A DNA stretch of 64,000 nt from VAZQ01 sp035293945 (GCA_035293945.1 DATGLV010000031.1:62001-126000); one strand, 5' to 3'; positions 33,900 to 43,071 are shown, numbered from the stretch's first letter. A program made the numbers and translations. Notes: generated by a model not told the origin, from the letters alone.

Positions 33900-34832
33900 G
33901 TGTCGCTGCGCTTGATCTTCATGGGCACGCCCGATTTTGCGGTGCCGACGCTGCGCGCGATCGCCGACCGCCATGCGGTTGCGGCCGTCTACACACGCGC
34001 TGCGAAGCCTGGCGGCAAACGAGGTCTCGAGCTCACGCCCAGTCCGGTCGAGCGCGAGGCGAGACAGATGGGGCTCCCGGTGCTCACGCCCGCGACCTTG
34101 CGCGATGCGGCGGCCGTATCCGTATTCGGCGAGCATCGCGCCGATGCCGCCGTAGTGGTGGCCTATGGGCTCGTTCTGCCACGGCCGGTTCTGGATGCGG
34201 TGCCGCTCGGCTGCTTCAACTTGCATGCATCTCTGTTGCCGCGCTGGCGTGGTGCTGCGCCCATCAACCGCGCGATCATGGCCGGCGACACCGAAACCGG
34301 TGTGGCGGTGATGAAGATGGAGGCGGGCCTCGATACCGGGCCGGTCGCCATGGTCGATCGTGTCCCCATTGCGCCGGACATGACCGCGGGTGAGCTGCAT
34401 GATCAGCTGGCGCGGCGCGGCGCCGAATTGATGGCGGACGCGCTCGCTGACCTTGAGCGCGGCGCGCTGACGCTCACGCCGCAGGCCGAGACAGGCGTCA
34501 GCTATGCGGCAAAGGTCGATCGCGCGGAAACACGCATCGATTGGCAACGGGCTTGGCGCGAGGTGCATGATCACATTCGCGGGCTTTCGCCGTTTCCGGG
34601 CGCGTGGTTCGAATTGCCGCTCGACGGCAGGCCGGCGCGGATCAAGGTCCTGCGCACGACGCGGGGGCAGGGGAGTGGCGCGCCCGGCACGCTTCTCGAT
34701 GAGCGTCTCACCGTTGCGTGCCGCGAAGGCGCCGTTCGCATTCTCGAGCTGCAGCGCGCCGGCCGCCAAGCGATGACGGCCGAGGACTTCCTGCGCGGCG
34801 TGTCGCTTACGCCCGGCACGCGGATCGATTAA
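33900..34832 (+). CDS. fmt: Methionyl-tRNA formyltransferase
   Basis: 310 residues from GTG 33900. Formylates initiator Met-tRNA using 10-formyl-THF. GTG 33900 is chosen because VSLRLIFMGTPDFAVPTL is the normal N-terminus; the ATG at 33864 lies at the edge of the repeat element and adds twelve unrelated residues. The catalytic NLHASLLPRWRGAAPINRAI stretch with Asn and His, the AYGLVLP strand and the C-terminal OB-fold are intact. truA follows after one base, so they are one unit. The usual partner def is not upstream here. Confidence 0.95.
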   Translation: MSLRLIFMGTPDFAVPTLRAIADRHAVAAVYTRAAKPGGKRGLELTPSPVEREARQMGLPVLTPATLRDAAAVSVFGEHRADAAVVVAYGLVLPRPVLDAVPLGCFNLHASLLPRWRGAAPINRAIMAGDTETGVAVMKMEAGLDTGPVAMVDRVPIAPDMTAGELHDQLARRGAELMADALADLERGALTLTPQAETGVSYAAKVDRAETRIDWQRAWREVHDHIRGLSPFPGAWFELPLDGRPARIKVLRTTRGQGSGAPGTLLDERLTVACREGAVRILELQRAGRQAMTAEDFLRGVSLTPGTRID

Positions 34833-34833
34833 C

Positions 34834-35571
34834 ATGCCGCGCTACAAATTGCTGATCGAATATGATGGCACGCCATTCGTCGGCTGGCAGGTTCAAGATT
34901 GCGGACTATCGGTGCAGGGGGCGTTGACCGATGCGGTTGCGGCGTTTTGCGGCGAGCGCGTCAAGGTGCAGGGTGCCGGCCGCACCGATGCGGGTGTGCA
35001 TGCGCTCGGCCAGGTCGCGCATATCGATCTCACCAAGGAATGGTCGGTCGACAATGTGCGCGACGCGCTGACGGCGCACCTGAGGCCGCACCCGATCGCG
35101 GTGCTCGCGGCGGAGCGGGTCGCTGACACATTCGATGCGCGCTTCTCCGCGATGAAGCGCCACTATCTTTATCGCATCATCAACCGCCGTGCGGATCTCG
35201 CGCTCGAGCGGCGGCGCGCCTGGCGTGTGCCACGCGCCCTCGACGCCGCCGCCATGGCGGCCGCCGCGCGTGAGCTCGTCGGCCGGCATGATTTCACGAC
35301 CTTCCGCGACGTCGATTGCCAGGCCAGATCGCCGGTCAAGACGCTCGATCAGCTCGATGTAGCACGCGGGGGCGATGAGGTGCGGATTGTCGCCAGCGCC
35401 CGTTCCTTCCTGCATTCACAGGTGCGCTCGATGGTGGGGGCGCTGGTGCTCGTGGGCGAGGGCCGTTGGACCGCGGGTGATTTGGCCCGCGCGCGTGATG
35501 CGCGCGACCGCGCCGCCTGCGCTCCAGTCGCGCCCCCCGAGGGTCTCTATCTGGTCCGGGTCGACTATTGA
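34834..35571 (+). CDS. truA: tRNA pseudouridine(38-40) synthase TruA
   Basis: 245 residues. Converts uridines 38-40 of the anticodon arm to pseudouridine. Catalytic Asp is in the GRTDAGVHALGQVAHID motif; other family segments are YKLLIEYDGTPFVGWQVQ, FSAMKRHYLYRI and FLHSQVRSMVGALVLVGEG. Starts one base after the fmt stop and converges on dapE. Confidence 0.97.
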   Translation: MPRYKLLIEYDGTPFVGWQVQDCGLSVQGALTDAVAAFCGERVKVQGAGRTDAGVHALGQVAHIDLTKEWSVDNVRDALTAHLRPHPIAVLAAERVADTFDARFSAMKRHYLYRIINRRADLALERRRAWRVPRALDAAAMAAAARELVGRHDFTTFRDVDCQARSPVKTLDQLDVARGGDEVRIVASARSFLHSQVRSMVGALVLVGEGRWTAGDLARARDARDRAACAPVAPPEGLYLVRVDY

Positions 35572-35596
35572 GCGGCCGTGAGGGCGCCTGCGAGGC

Positions 35597-36802
35597 TCAA
35601 CCGAAATACCGGTCGATGATCAGGCGATAGATCGCGGTGAGCCGCTCGAGGTCGTCGAGCGCCGTGCACTCGTCGGCCTGATGCATGGTGCGGCCGACGA
35701 GGCCGAGCTCAAGCACCGGGCAATAGTTCTTGATGAAGCGGGCATCCGACGTGCCGCCGGTGGTCGAGAGCTTGGGGGCCTCGCCGGCAACCTGCCGGAT
35801 GGCGCCGGTGACCAGTTCCAGAAACGGACCCGGCGCGGTCAGGAAAACGTCGGCGTTCGACGGCTCCCAGTCGATTTGCCAGCGCGTCGAGCCCCCTCCC
35901 ATTCCCTTCCCCGCTGGCGGGGGAGGGTTAGGATGGAGACTGGCCGCTTGCACGCGCGCCTCGATCGAAGCCCTGAGCGATGCCTGGGTGTGGCAATCGT
36001 TGAAGCGGATGTTGAAGCGCGCGCGCGCTTCACCAGGGATCAGGTTGACCGTCCGGTTGCCGACATCGACCGAGGTGAACTCGAGGTTGGAAGGCTCGAA
36101 ATGCGCGCTGCCGGAATCGAGCGGGGCTCCCATCAGGGCGGCCATCAAGCTGGTCAGGAGGCGAATGGGATTATCTGCGAGCTGCGGATAGGCGACGTGT
36201 CCCTGCCGTCCGGTGACCACCAATGTGCCGTTGAGCGATCCGCGCCGGCCGACCTTGATCGTATCGCCGACCGCGGCGGTGCTCGAGGGTTCGCCCAGAA
36301 TGCAGTGGTCAAAGCGCTCGCCCTGTTCGGCGGCCCATTGCAGAAGCTTGGCGGTGCCGTTGACCGCCACGCCTTCCTCGTCGCCGGTGATCAGGAACGA
36401 GATCGAGCCGCGTGGGTTGCCGCTCGCTGCGGCCACATGATCGAGCGCGGCGGCGAGCGCGCAAGCGATGCCGCCCTTCATGTCGACGGCGCCGCGGCCA
36501 TAGAGGGCGCCATCCGCGATCTCGGCTGCAAACGGCGGATGCGACCACCGCGCCTCATCGCCGGGCGGCACCACGTCGGTATGACCGGCGAACACGAGAT
36601 TGGGTGCACTCCTGCCGATCCGTGCGTACAGATTTTCGACAGGAGCGGTGCCGGGCTCCGCGAAGGTCATGCGCGTGACCCGGAAGCCTGCGCTCCGTAG
36701 CAGATTTTCTATCAGAGCGAGCGCACCTCCCTCCGCCGGGGTGACAGAGCGGCAGCGCAAGAGATCGCGCGCAATCGAGACAGGATCGGCTTTCTGGCTC
36801 AT
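35597..36802 (-). CDS. dapE: Succinyl-diaminopimelate desuccinylase with in-frame repeat insertion
   Basis: 401 residues. Removes succinate from N-succinyl-LL-diaminopimelate in lysine and peptidoglycan-precursor synthesis; di-zinc M20 peptidase fold. Metal and catalytic residues are present: GHTDVVPPGD (His74), GRGAVDMKGG (Asp107), ITGDEEGVAVNG, GGTSDARF and MHQADE (His374). Residues ~288-306 (LHPNPPPPAGKGMGGGS) are encoded by a dispersed palindrome and are not part of the family; they interrupt the junction between dimerisation lid and second catalytic segment, making the protein ~20 residues longer than normal. The enzyme is probably still active as all metal ligands remain. Downstream of dapD and the DUF805 gene on the same strand. 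Confidence 0.95.
   Translation of the reverse strand: MSQKADPVSIARDLLRCRSVTPAEGGALALIENLLRSAGFRVTRMTFAEPGTAPVENLYARIGRSAPNLVFAGHTDVVPPGDEARWSHPPFAAEIADGALYGRGAVDMKGGIACALAAALDHVAAASGNPRGSISFLITGDEEGVAVNGTAKLLQWAAEQGERFDHCILGEPSSTAAVGDTIKVGRRGSLNGTLVVTGRQGHVAYPQLADNPIRLLTSLMAALMGAPLDSGSAHFEPSNLEFTSVDVGNRTVNLIPGEARARFNIRFNDCHTQASLRASIEARVQAASLHPNPPPPAGKGMGGGSTRWQIDWEPSNADVFLTAPGPFLELVTGAIRQVAGEAPKLSTTGGTSDARFIKNYCPVLELGLVGRTMHQADECTALDDLERLTAIYRLIIDRYFG
35890..35937. repeat. GC palindromic repeat inside dapE
   Basis: Core stem CCCTTCCCC / GGGGGAGGG around GCTGGC (35904-35927), flanked by CCCCCTCCCATT and TTAGGATGG. Its leftward strand aligns with the reverse complement of the repeat in the DUF1127 gene. 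It is translated in frame as a proline/glycine-rich loop. Confidence 0.85.
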
Positions 36803-36839
36803 GGTTGATGGTCAGGCCTGTTCGACAAGCGACGATAGC

Positions 36840-37697
36840 TCAATGCGGAGCCCACAAAGAAAGAAAGATAATCAAGAAAAGGGAGGTTCCGACCAGCGCC
36901 ACGATCGCGCACCATTCGATGCTGAGCGTGAATCCCAGATTCAGGATCGTGGGGGTCATCCGTGGTTTCTGCAGATGGTTGTTCAGGTGCCTGATCGTGC
37001 GCTTCCAACTCAGCATCAGATTGACGGGGCCGACCGCGGTAAAGAATGCGAACATTAGCGCCGGAGCAAAGCTGTGCAGCATGAGGCCGGCGATCAAGCA
37101 TATGAGCGCGTTCACCGCTGTGATTGTGAAGCACCAGTACTTGACGCTTCTCGGCAATTCCTCCTGAAAGCTCGACGGGCGTTGCCGGCGAAAAATGAAC
37201 GGTTCGTCGGGTGTGAGGGCGCGTATCAAGCCGTCGAGCCGGCGCACTGCAGCATATTGGTGCAAGAGCCGCGGCCCGCCGTCGGCGAGCGGATCCTCTC
37301 CGAACCGGTTGGGGCCCTCGGTGCCGCGGCGAAAGCCGAGCTCGACCAATAGCACGAGAGCCAGAAAGCCGAATGGGTAGCCGATCAGCTGGAATATCGC
37401 GCTGTCGGTATCGATGCTGCCGTTCATGAGGATGAACAGGTCCAGCGCCACATTGATCGCAAAAAGTAGCGCGACCAACCAGGGCGGTAGATTGCGGTCG
37501 TTAGATCGCTTTACCGCGACTGCAAATTGCGGGTAGGTGAGCGCCAGATCCAGGAGCGTGCTCAGCGTATCGTTGCCAAGCTGCGCGGCGAGTGACTCGA
37601 GCACGACGTCGGCGAGCCCGAGAATCACGCACGCAATCCAAAACGGCTGGCGGCTGATGCGGCCGTTGAAGCTGGTGAACAGGTAAATCCAGTCCAT
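36840..37697 (-). CDS. DUF805 family membrane protein
   Basis: 285 residues from ATG 37697. The first half is a DUF805 domain: MDWIYLFTSFNGRISRQPFW, then membrane helices and the AVAVKRSNDRNLPPWLVALL motif, ending in LVELGFRRGTEGPNRFGEDP. A second part of ~140 residues adds about three more membrane helices (e.g. ALICLIAGLMLHSFAPALMF), so this is longer than a plain DUF805 protein. Function unknown. Lies between dapD and dapE on their strand, an order often seen in Rhizobiales. Confidence 0.85.
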   Translation of the reverse strand: MDWIYLFTSFNGRISRQPFWIACVILGLADVVLESLAAQLGNDTLSTLLDLALTYPQFAVAVKRSNDRNLPPWLVALLFAINVALDLFILMNGSIDTDSAIFQLIGYPFGFLALVLLVELGFRRGTEGPNRFGEDPLADGGPRLLHQYAAVRRLDGLIRALTPDEPFIFRRQRPSSFQEELPRSVKYWCFTITAVNALICLIAGLMLHSFAPALMFAFFTAVGPVNLMLSWKRTIRHLNNHLQKPRMTPTILNLGFTLSIEWCAIVALVGTSLFLIIFLSLWAPH

Positions 37698-37749
37698 CTT
37701 GCTTCTCGCGGTTCTCAATCTTGCGACCTGAGCTCGAGCCGTCCGGCGC

Positions 37750-37878
37750 TCAAGCGCTGCCTGCGTGCGGGGCGGCTGCGAAGCGGTTGCGTCCCCCGGA
37801 GCCGCGGCGAAAGCCGAGCCGGACCAAGGAGACGATCCCGAGCAGCGCAAACGGAAGCGGCAGGAGATAGTTGGCCAT
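37750..37878 (-). pseudogene. Truncated duplicate of the DUF805 C-terminal domain end
   Basis: A 42-residue frame starting 2 bp after the dapD stop. PFALLGIVSLVRLGFRRGSG is a clear paralogue of PFGFLALVLLVELGFRRGTE in the neighbouring DUF805 protein; GRNRFAAAP continues the match to GPNRFGEDP. Only the last helix and tail of a DUF805 domain remain. It may be the remnant of a tandem duplication or a tiny membrane protein still made; an ATG follows dapD closely so translation is possible. Confidence 0.6.
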
Positions 37879-37880
37879 GG

Positions 37881-38726
37881 TCAGTCCCGCAGCAGCTCGT
37901 TGATGCTGGTCTTGGCTCGGGTCTTCTCATCGACGCGCTTGACGATCACGGCGCACGAAAGGGCGGGGCCCGGGCTGCCGTCGGGCAGTGCTTTGCCGGG
38001 CAGCGCGCCTGGCACTACCACCGAATAGGCCGGCACTTCGCCCTGGAAGGCCTCGCCGGTCGCGCGGTCGACGATACGGGTCGAGGCGCCGATGAAGACC
38101 CCCATGGCGAGCACTGAGCCTTCGCGGACGATGGCGCCTTCGGCCACTTCCGAGCGCGCCCCGATGAAGCAGTGATCCTCGATGATGACCGGTCCGGCCT
38201 GCAGGGGCTCGAGCACGCCGCCGATGCCGGCCCCGCCGGAGATGTGACAGTTGCGCCCGATCTGCGCGCACGATCCGACGGTCGCCCAGGTATCGATCAT
38301 CGTTCCCTCGCCGACATGCGCGCCGAGATTGACGAACGAAGGCATCAGCACCACACCGGGCGCGATATAGGCGGAGCGCCGCACCACCGCCCCGGGCACG
38401 GCGCGGAAACCGGCGGCGCGAAAGCGCGCCTCGTTCCAGCCGTCGAGCTTGGAGGCGACCTTGTCCCACCAGACCGCGTGGCCCGGTCCACCCGGAATGA
38501 CCGCGAGATCATTGAGGCGGAACGACAGCAGCACAGCTTTCTTGAGCCATTGGTTGACGCGCCAGGCGCCGTCGGCGGATCGCTCGGCGACGCGAGCTTG
38601 ACCGCTGTCGAGCAGATCAAGCGCGGCTTCCACCGCCTCGCGCACCGCCCCTTTGGTCGTTGGGCCGATCCCGTCCCGTTGCTCGAACGCCTCATCGATG
38701 ATCTTGGCAAGCGCGGCATGCGACAT
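37881..38726 (-). CDS. dapD: Tetrahydrodipicolinate N-succinyltransferase
   Basis: 281 residues. Transfers succinyl from succinyl-CoA to tetrahydrodipicolinate, first dedicated step of the succinylase branch of lysine/DAP synthesis. N-terminal helical domain (LAKIIDEAFEQRDGIGP), then left-handed beta-helix hexapeptide repeats (PGVVLMPSFVNLGAHVGEGT; GAGIGGVLEPLQAGPVIIED) and the C-terminal end with VPGALPGKALPDGSPGPAL. Trimeric, cytoplasmic. First of the leftward dapD-DUF805-dapE set. Confidence 0.97.
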   Translation of the reverse strand: MSHAALAKIIDEAFEQRDGIGPTTKGAVREAVEAALDLLDSGQARVAERSADGAWRVNQWLKKAVLLSFRLNDLAVIPGGPGHAVWWDKVASKLDGWNEARFRAAGFRAVPGAVVRRSAYIAPGVVLMPSFVNLGAHVGEGTMIDTWATVGSCAQIGRNCHISGGAGIGGVLEPLQAGPVIIEDHCFIGARSEVAEGAIVREGSVLAMGVFIGASTRIVDRATGEAFQGEVPAYSVVVPGALPGKALPDGSPGPALSCAVIVKRVDEKTRAKTSINELLRD

Positions 38727-38936
38727 CAGGAAAGCCTCGGGATTGTGGCACTGTCGGAGGGTTGCCGCCCGCCCGATCAGAGGAACGGCAAGGTAGGGCC
38801 ATTTGCGGCGAACCCGGAACCCGGCGGCGCGTTGTCGGGGGAGTGCAGCGGTCTGTCAAGGGATGCGACCCGACGATCGTTGACGGATGTCACCTTGATG
38901 CCGCATCGTTCGCGCGCAAATGTCGCTCCCGCGTGC

Positions 38937-40043
38937 ATGCGGTCGAAGATGATGGAAACCATGGGCGCTCCCGCTTCCCGACCGAGCAGGCTCGCGGTGT
39001 TTCTGGGCGGTGCTCTGGTCATCGCCGGAGCGTTCATGCTCAGTCTCGGCGGTCCGCAGTCGCGGGCACAAACCAATAACGTGGTGAAGCTCGCCTCCGC
39101 TGGGATTGCCAGCGATATCGGCTTCTTTATTGCCGAGAAGAAGGGATATTTCAAAGCCGAGGGCCTCGATGTCCAGCTGACGACGCTCGCCAATTCGCCG
39201 CAGATGATCGGTCCGCTCGGGATGGGCCAATTGGACGTCGGCGCTGGCACCGTCGCGGCCAGTCTCTACAACGCGGTGTCACAGGGCGTCACCATCCGGG
39301 CGGTTGCCGACAAGGGTTCCATGCGGCCTGGCTATGGCTTCTCCGGACTTCTGGTACGCAAGGATCTGGTCGATTCCGGACGCTACAAGAGCTACAAGGA
39401 CCTCAAGGGCATGACCATCGCGGTCGGCACCTTCGGCAGTGCTAATTCCTCGGCCGTGAACGAAGCGCTCAAGCGCGGCGGACTCACCTGGGACGACGCC
39501 CACATGGTGGCGCTGACATTCCCGCAGCATCTCGCCGCCTTCGCCAATAAGGCGATCGATGCCAGCATGACCAATGAGCCGACCGCGTCGGAGGCCGTGA
39601 AAGAGGGTCTTGCGGTGCGAATCGCCGGCAACGACGAGATCTATCCCGATCAGCAAACCGCGGTCGTGCTCTATGCGGAGACCTTTGCGCGCCAGCGGCC
39701 GCAGTTGGCGCTGCGCTTCATGCGCGCCTACATCAAGGCGATTCGCGAGTACAATGATGCGCTCAAGGACGGGAAGATCGCCGGGCCTAATGCCGACGAG
39801 GTGATCTCGTTGCTCACTGAAAATACCTTCATCAAGGATCCTCAAGTCAATCGCGACATCACCCCGCCGGCGATTGATCCCGACGGCAAGATGAACGTGG
39901 CCGGGCTGCGCAACGACCTCCAGTTCTTCAAGGAGCGCAAGCTGATCCAGGATCCGAAGATCACCGTCGACCGCATTGTCGACACGCTCTACGCCTCGGC
40001 GGCGGTCAAGGAGCTCGGGCCTTACCAGCGTCGCGATAATTGA
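38937..40043 (+). CDS. ABC transporter solute-binding protein (NMT1/SsuA-like)
   Basis: 368 residues from ATG 38937; starts at 38949, 38952 and 38961 are also possible. A signal-type helix (LAVFLGGALVIAGAFMLSLG) precedes QTNNVVKLASAGIASDIGFF. The fold matches NMT1/THI5-like binding proteins: YFKAEGLDVQLTTLANSPQM, then VGAGTVAASLYNAVSQGVTI and GMTIAVGTFGSANSSAVNEA. No permease or ATPase is beside it. The in-frame region upstream to 38172 is antisense to dapD and not part of the gene. Ligand unknown; it is only distantly similar to the binding protein at 3.6-4.5 kb. Confidence 0.85.
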   Translation: MRSKMMETMGAPASRPSRLAVFLGGALVIAGAFMLSLGGPQSRAQTNNVVKLASAGIASDIGFFIAEKKGYFKAEGLDVQLTTLANSPQMIGPLGMGQLDVGAGTVAASLYNAVSQGVTIRAVADKGSMRPGYGFSGLLVRKDLVDSGRYKSYKDLKGMTIAVGTFGSANSSAVNEALKRGGLTWDDAHMVALTFPQHLAAFANKAIDASMTNEPTASEAVKEGLAVRIAGNDEIYPDQQTAVVLYAETFARQRPQLALRFMRAYIKAIREYNDALKDGKIAGPNADEVISLLTENTFIKDPQVNRDITPPAIDPDGKMNVAGLRNDLQFFKERKLIQDPKITVDRIVDTLYASAAVKELGPYQRRDN

Positions 40044-40095
40044 GACTGCCACGCGGGGAAAGGGATACCGAATAAAGATGCGCGAGCAGCCCGCA

Positions 40096-40986
40096 TCAGC
40101 CGAGATATCTCGGGCTTTTGCCAGGGCCGCTACGATAGCCGACAAACTCACCGATGCAGTGGGTCGCGACGAGCGGAAGGATCAAGCAGCAATAGCCCGC
40201 GACCGCGAAGGCGGATTTGCCCCCGATAGCGAACGCGCGAGCAGTGCGGCGCAAATGCGCCAGAGCGTCAATCCAGGCCCATTGCAGGGACTGCCAGACC
40301 GACAAATTACGACCGCTGGTCCGACGGACAGAGAAGCCGCCGGTCGCGCGACCATTATGGTAATGGACCAGGAACGTATTGCAGAACCCGTGCGACTGGA
40401 CATGTCGTACCTGGAGCTCTGGATCGATGTGGATCGCGCCGGGAACCAGCTCGAATTTCTTGATGAGCCTGTCCTCCAATTCGCCCGTTTCGATCGGACC
40501 GTCCAGTCTTTCAGCCTTAACGATGAATTGCGCCACACAAGGATGTCGCGCCACGACCTGACCTGGCGCAAAGGTCGCAAACGTCATCCAGTAATTCATA
40601 AGATCCTCGATGCGCTCCGTCGACGCATTAGCAACGGCGCCGCCGAGCAAGACCAGATCGGGTCTTTCGGCAAAATTTTTCAAGATACGTGTGCACCAGT
40701 CTTTGCCTTGAACGCAGTGGTCCTCCGTCAGAGCGATGATGTCGCCGGAAGCAATCCGCAGCGCCGCGGCGCGGCAATCAAACACAGAGGCTCCGGGAAT
40801 TGCATGGACGCGCACGTTGTCAATGCCCGGCAAGGCGGTGTTTTTCGCGCCGCTGATGATGATCAATTCGCCCCCGACCGCGGCGACTTGAGCTATCAGC
40901 GGTTGGATGCTGCGAGCGACCGTGCTCGGTGGATTGACCGTTGAGATAACGACGCTGAGTCGGTACTTGCCTCGGGATTCGTCCAT
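40096..40986 (-). CDS. Family 2 glycosyltransferase-like protein
   Basis: 296 residues. GT-A fold start LSVVISTVNPPSTVARSIQP, acidic region SGDIIALTEDHCVQGKDWC (DXD-like site replaced by TEDH, as in some GT2 members) and an ED motif in ETGELEDRLIKKFELVPGA. The last ~40 residues hold a membrane helix (AVAGYCCLILPLVATHCIGE), so it is likely inner-membrane associated. Acceptor and sugar unknown. It is convergent with the binding-protein gene and its neighbours do not form a polysaccharide cluster. Confidence 0.78.
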   Translation of the reverse strand: MDESRGKYRLSVVISTVNPPSTVARSIQPLIAQVAAVGGELIIISGAKNTALPGIDNVRVHAIPGASVFDCRAAALRIASGDIIALTEDHCVQGKDWCTRILKNFAERPDLVLLGGAVANASTERIEDLMNYWMTFATFAPGQVVARHPCVAQFIVKAERLDGPIETGELEDRLIKKFELVPGAIHIDPELQVRHVQSHGFCNTFLVHYHNGRATGGFSVRRTSGRNLSVWQSLQWAWIDALAHLRRTARAFAIGGKSAFAVAGYCCLILPLVATHCIGEFVGYRSGPGKSPRYLG

Positions 40987-41217
40987 CTAGAGTCGGTACC
41001 GCATCTAAAGCAGAGGAATGGAGCAGCGCATTTCGATTGTAGCAGGGATATCCGACGGCTCTCGCCCTCGATCTTGCGACGAATTTCTCCCTGTACCGCC
41101 CACGTCGACGGCGTCGACGGCCGGCATCATTCTTCGCCGGCCTCTCGCAGTGCGAAATTGATGAATATTGAACATGACCGCGGGAAGCCTGAAGTCGGGG
41201 CCTTGCCGGGGGCTTCA

Positions 41218-41958
41218 TCAAGCTCGCGCGGCGAGCACGCGATCGAGGAACGCGGCAAGATTGTCGGTGACGTGATCGACATGCGGGGCATCGCGTCCTT
41301 CGAGCTCCCAGTCCTCGCGGAACACCTCGCGCGTCGCCTCCGGCACCACCAGGACGGTGATCATGCCGAGTCTGTGTGGCACCGCGAGGTTGCGTGCGAG
41401 GTCCTCGAACATCACTGCGCGCATGGGCTCGACCGCATGTGTGGCGAGGAACCGCGCATAGGTCTGCGGCGAGGGCTTGGGCTCGAGCTCGGCGGCCACG
41501 ATATCGAAAACGCCATCGAAGTGACGATCGAGGTGAAGCCGCGCCAGGACGGCTTCCGCGTGACGCCGCGTGCCGTTGGTGAGGATGAGCTTGCGGCCGG
41601 GCAGTTTCTCGATCGCGCGGCCGAGCGCAGGGTTGGGTTCGAGCGGCGAATGATCGATCTGGTGGACGAAGTCGAGGAAGTCGTCCGCCTCCATGCCGTG
41701 CTCAGTCATGAGGCCGCGCATCGAGGTGCCGTAGCGCTTGTAATAGTCCTTCTGGACCCGGAACGCCTCGTCGCGCGGGATCTTGAGGAACGCTGCGATA
41801 TAGTCGCGAATGCGCTCGTCCACCTGCTGCCACAGGTTGACGTGGTGCGGATAAAGCGTGTTGTCGAGGTCGAAGACCCACGTGTCGATATGCGCGAAGT
41901 CGTCGTACTCGTGCACGGGCGAATGGGGCGGCGGCATTGCGAATGGCCGGCGGCTCAC
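41218..41958 (-). CDS. HAD-superfamily pyrimidine 5'-nucleotidase-like phosphatase
   Basis: 246 residues (or 239 from ATG 41937). HAD motif I is DTWVFDLDNTLYP, motif II ILTNGTRRHAEA, motif III around AAELEPKPSPQTY, motif IV VMFEDLARNLAVPHRLGM. This is the Sdt1/YjjG-like group that dephosphorylates pyrimidine mononucleotides. Its GTG start overlaps the argB stop (GTGA), so it is cotranscribed with argB, an arrangement seen widely in Rhizobiales. Confidence 0.88.
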   Translation of the reverse strand: MSRRPFAMPPPHSPVHEYDDFAHIDTWVFDLDNTLYPHHVNLWQQVDERIRDYIAAFLKIPRDEAFRVQKDYYKRYGTSMRGLMTEHGMEADDFLDFVHQIDHSPLEPNPALGRAIEKLPGRKLILTNGTRRHAEAVLARLHLDRHFDGVFDIVAAELEPKPSPQTYARFLATHAVEPMRAVMFEDLARNLAVPHRLGMITVLVVPEATREVFREDWELEGRDAPHVDHVTDNLAAFLDRVLAARA

Positions 41959-42839
41959 CGTCGCATCAGCGTGCCGGCGCCGTGGTCGGTGAGCAGCTCG
42001 AGCAGGACTGCGTGGGGCACCCGCCCGTCGAGGATGACGACTCCCTCGACACCTTGCTCGAGCGCATAGAGACAGGTTTCGACCTTGGGGATCATGCCGC
42101 CCGTGATGGTGCCGTCGGCGATCAGCGCCCGCGCGTCATTTGCCGATAACTCGCGGATCAGGCTTTTCGATTTGTCGAGCACGCCCGGCACATCGGTGAG
42201 GAGCAACAGCCGCTTGGCGCCGAGCGCGCCGGCAATCGCGCCCGCAAATGTATCGGCATTGATATTATAGGTAACCCCTTCGCGCGAGGTCGCAAGCGGC
42301 GCCAAGACCGGAATGAGGTCGCGGCCCAGGATCTGGTTGAGCACCGTTACGTCGACCCGCTCCGGCTCGCCGACGAAGCCGAGATCGATGATCCTCTCGA
42401 TGTGCGAATCGGGATCGATCATGCTGCGGCTGATCTTGTGCGCCAGCACCATGTTGCCGTCCTTGCCGCACAATCCGACCGCGCGGCCGCCGGCGCCGTT
42501 GATGAAGCCGACGATCTGCTTGTTGATGGAGCCGGCGAGCACCATCTCGACGATCTCGATCGTGGCCTGGTCGGTGATGCGCAAACCGGCGGCGAATTGC
42601 GACTGGATGCCCAGGCGGTTGAGCATGTCGCCGATCTGCGGCCCGCCGCCGTGCACCACCACGGGATTGATCGCGGTCTGCTCCAGAAGCACGATGTCGC
42701 GGGCAAAATTCTTGGCCATCTCCTCTTCGCCCATGGCATGCCCGCCATACTTAACCACGACGATCTCCTCGTCGTAGCGCTGCATATGCGGCAGGGCCTC
42801 GGATAGAACGTGTGCGATGTCGTGGGGTGAGACGGTCAT
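41955..42839 (-). CDS. argB: Acetylglutamate kinase
   Basis: 294 residues. Phosphorylates N-acetylglutamate in arginine synthesis. Amino-acid kinase fold with VVKYGGHAMGEEEM, the VHGGGPQIGDMLNRLG substrate loop, NADTFAGAIAGALGAKRLLL and the TGGMIPKVETCLYALEQG end. Likely arginine-feedback-inhibited hexamer as in other alphaproteobacteria (long N-terminal helix MQRYDEEIV region is present). Confidence 0.97.
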   Translation of the reverse strand: MTVSPHDIAHVLSEALPHMQRYDEEIVVVKYGGHAMGEEEMAKNFARDIVLLEQTAINPVVVHGGGPQIGDMLNRLGIQSQFAAGLRITDQATIEIVEMVLAGSINKQIVGFINGAGGRAVGLCGKDGNMVLAHKISRSMIDPDSHIERIIDLGFVGEPERVDVTVLNQILGRDLIPVLAPLATSREGVTYNINADTFAGAIAGALGAKRLLLLTDVPGVLDKSKSLIRELSANDARALIADGTITGGMIPKVETCLYALEQGVEGVVILDGRVPHAVLLELLTDHGAGTLMRR

Positions 42840-43071
42840 GGAGGCGGTCGTGGCTCTCGCTCGGGTGGTGGGTGCAATGCGATAGCGAAGCGATTGCGGT
42901 CGATGTGCAGCTCGCGGCGCGGCCGATCGGCTCCGCGAGACGCAGAAGCCGAACGATAAACCGGCGACCTTTTAGCGGATTTGTTGCGCCCGGCGAAAGG
43001 GGCAGCGATACTGTGCCGTTGCTGTTCTCTGAAGTTCCTTCACCGCTCGGCGCCAGCCCGGCAGCCCCCGC

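Noticed and set aside
38172..38936. Upstream extension of the binding-protein gene at 38.9 kb
   Set aside because: It is antisense to dapD and lacks coding character; the signal peptide starts at or after 38937.
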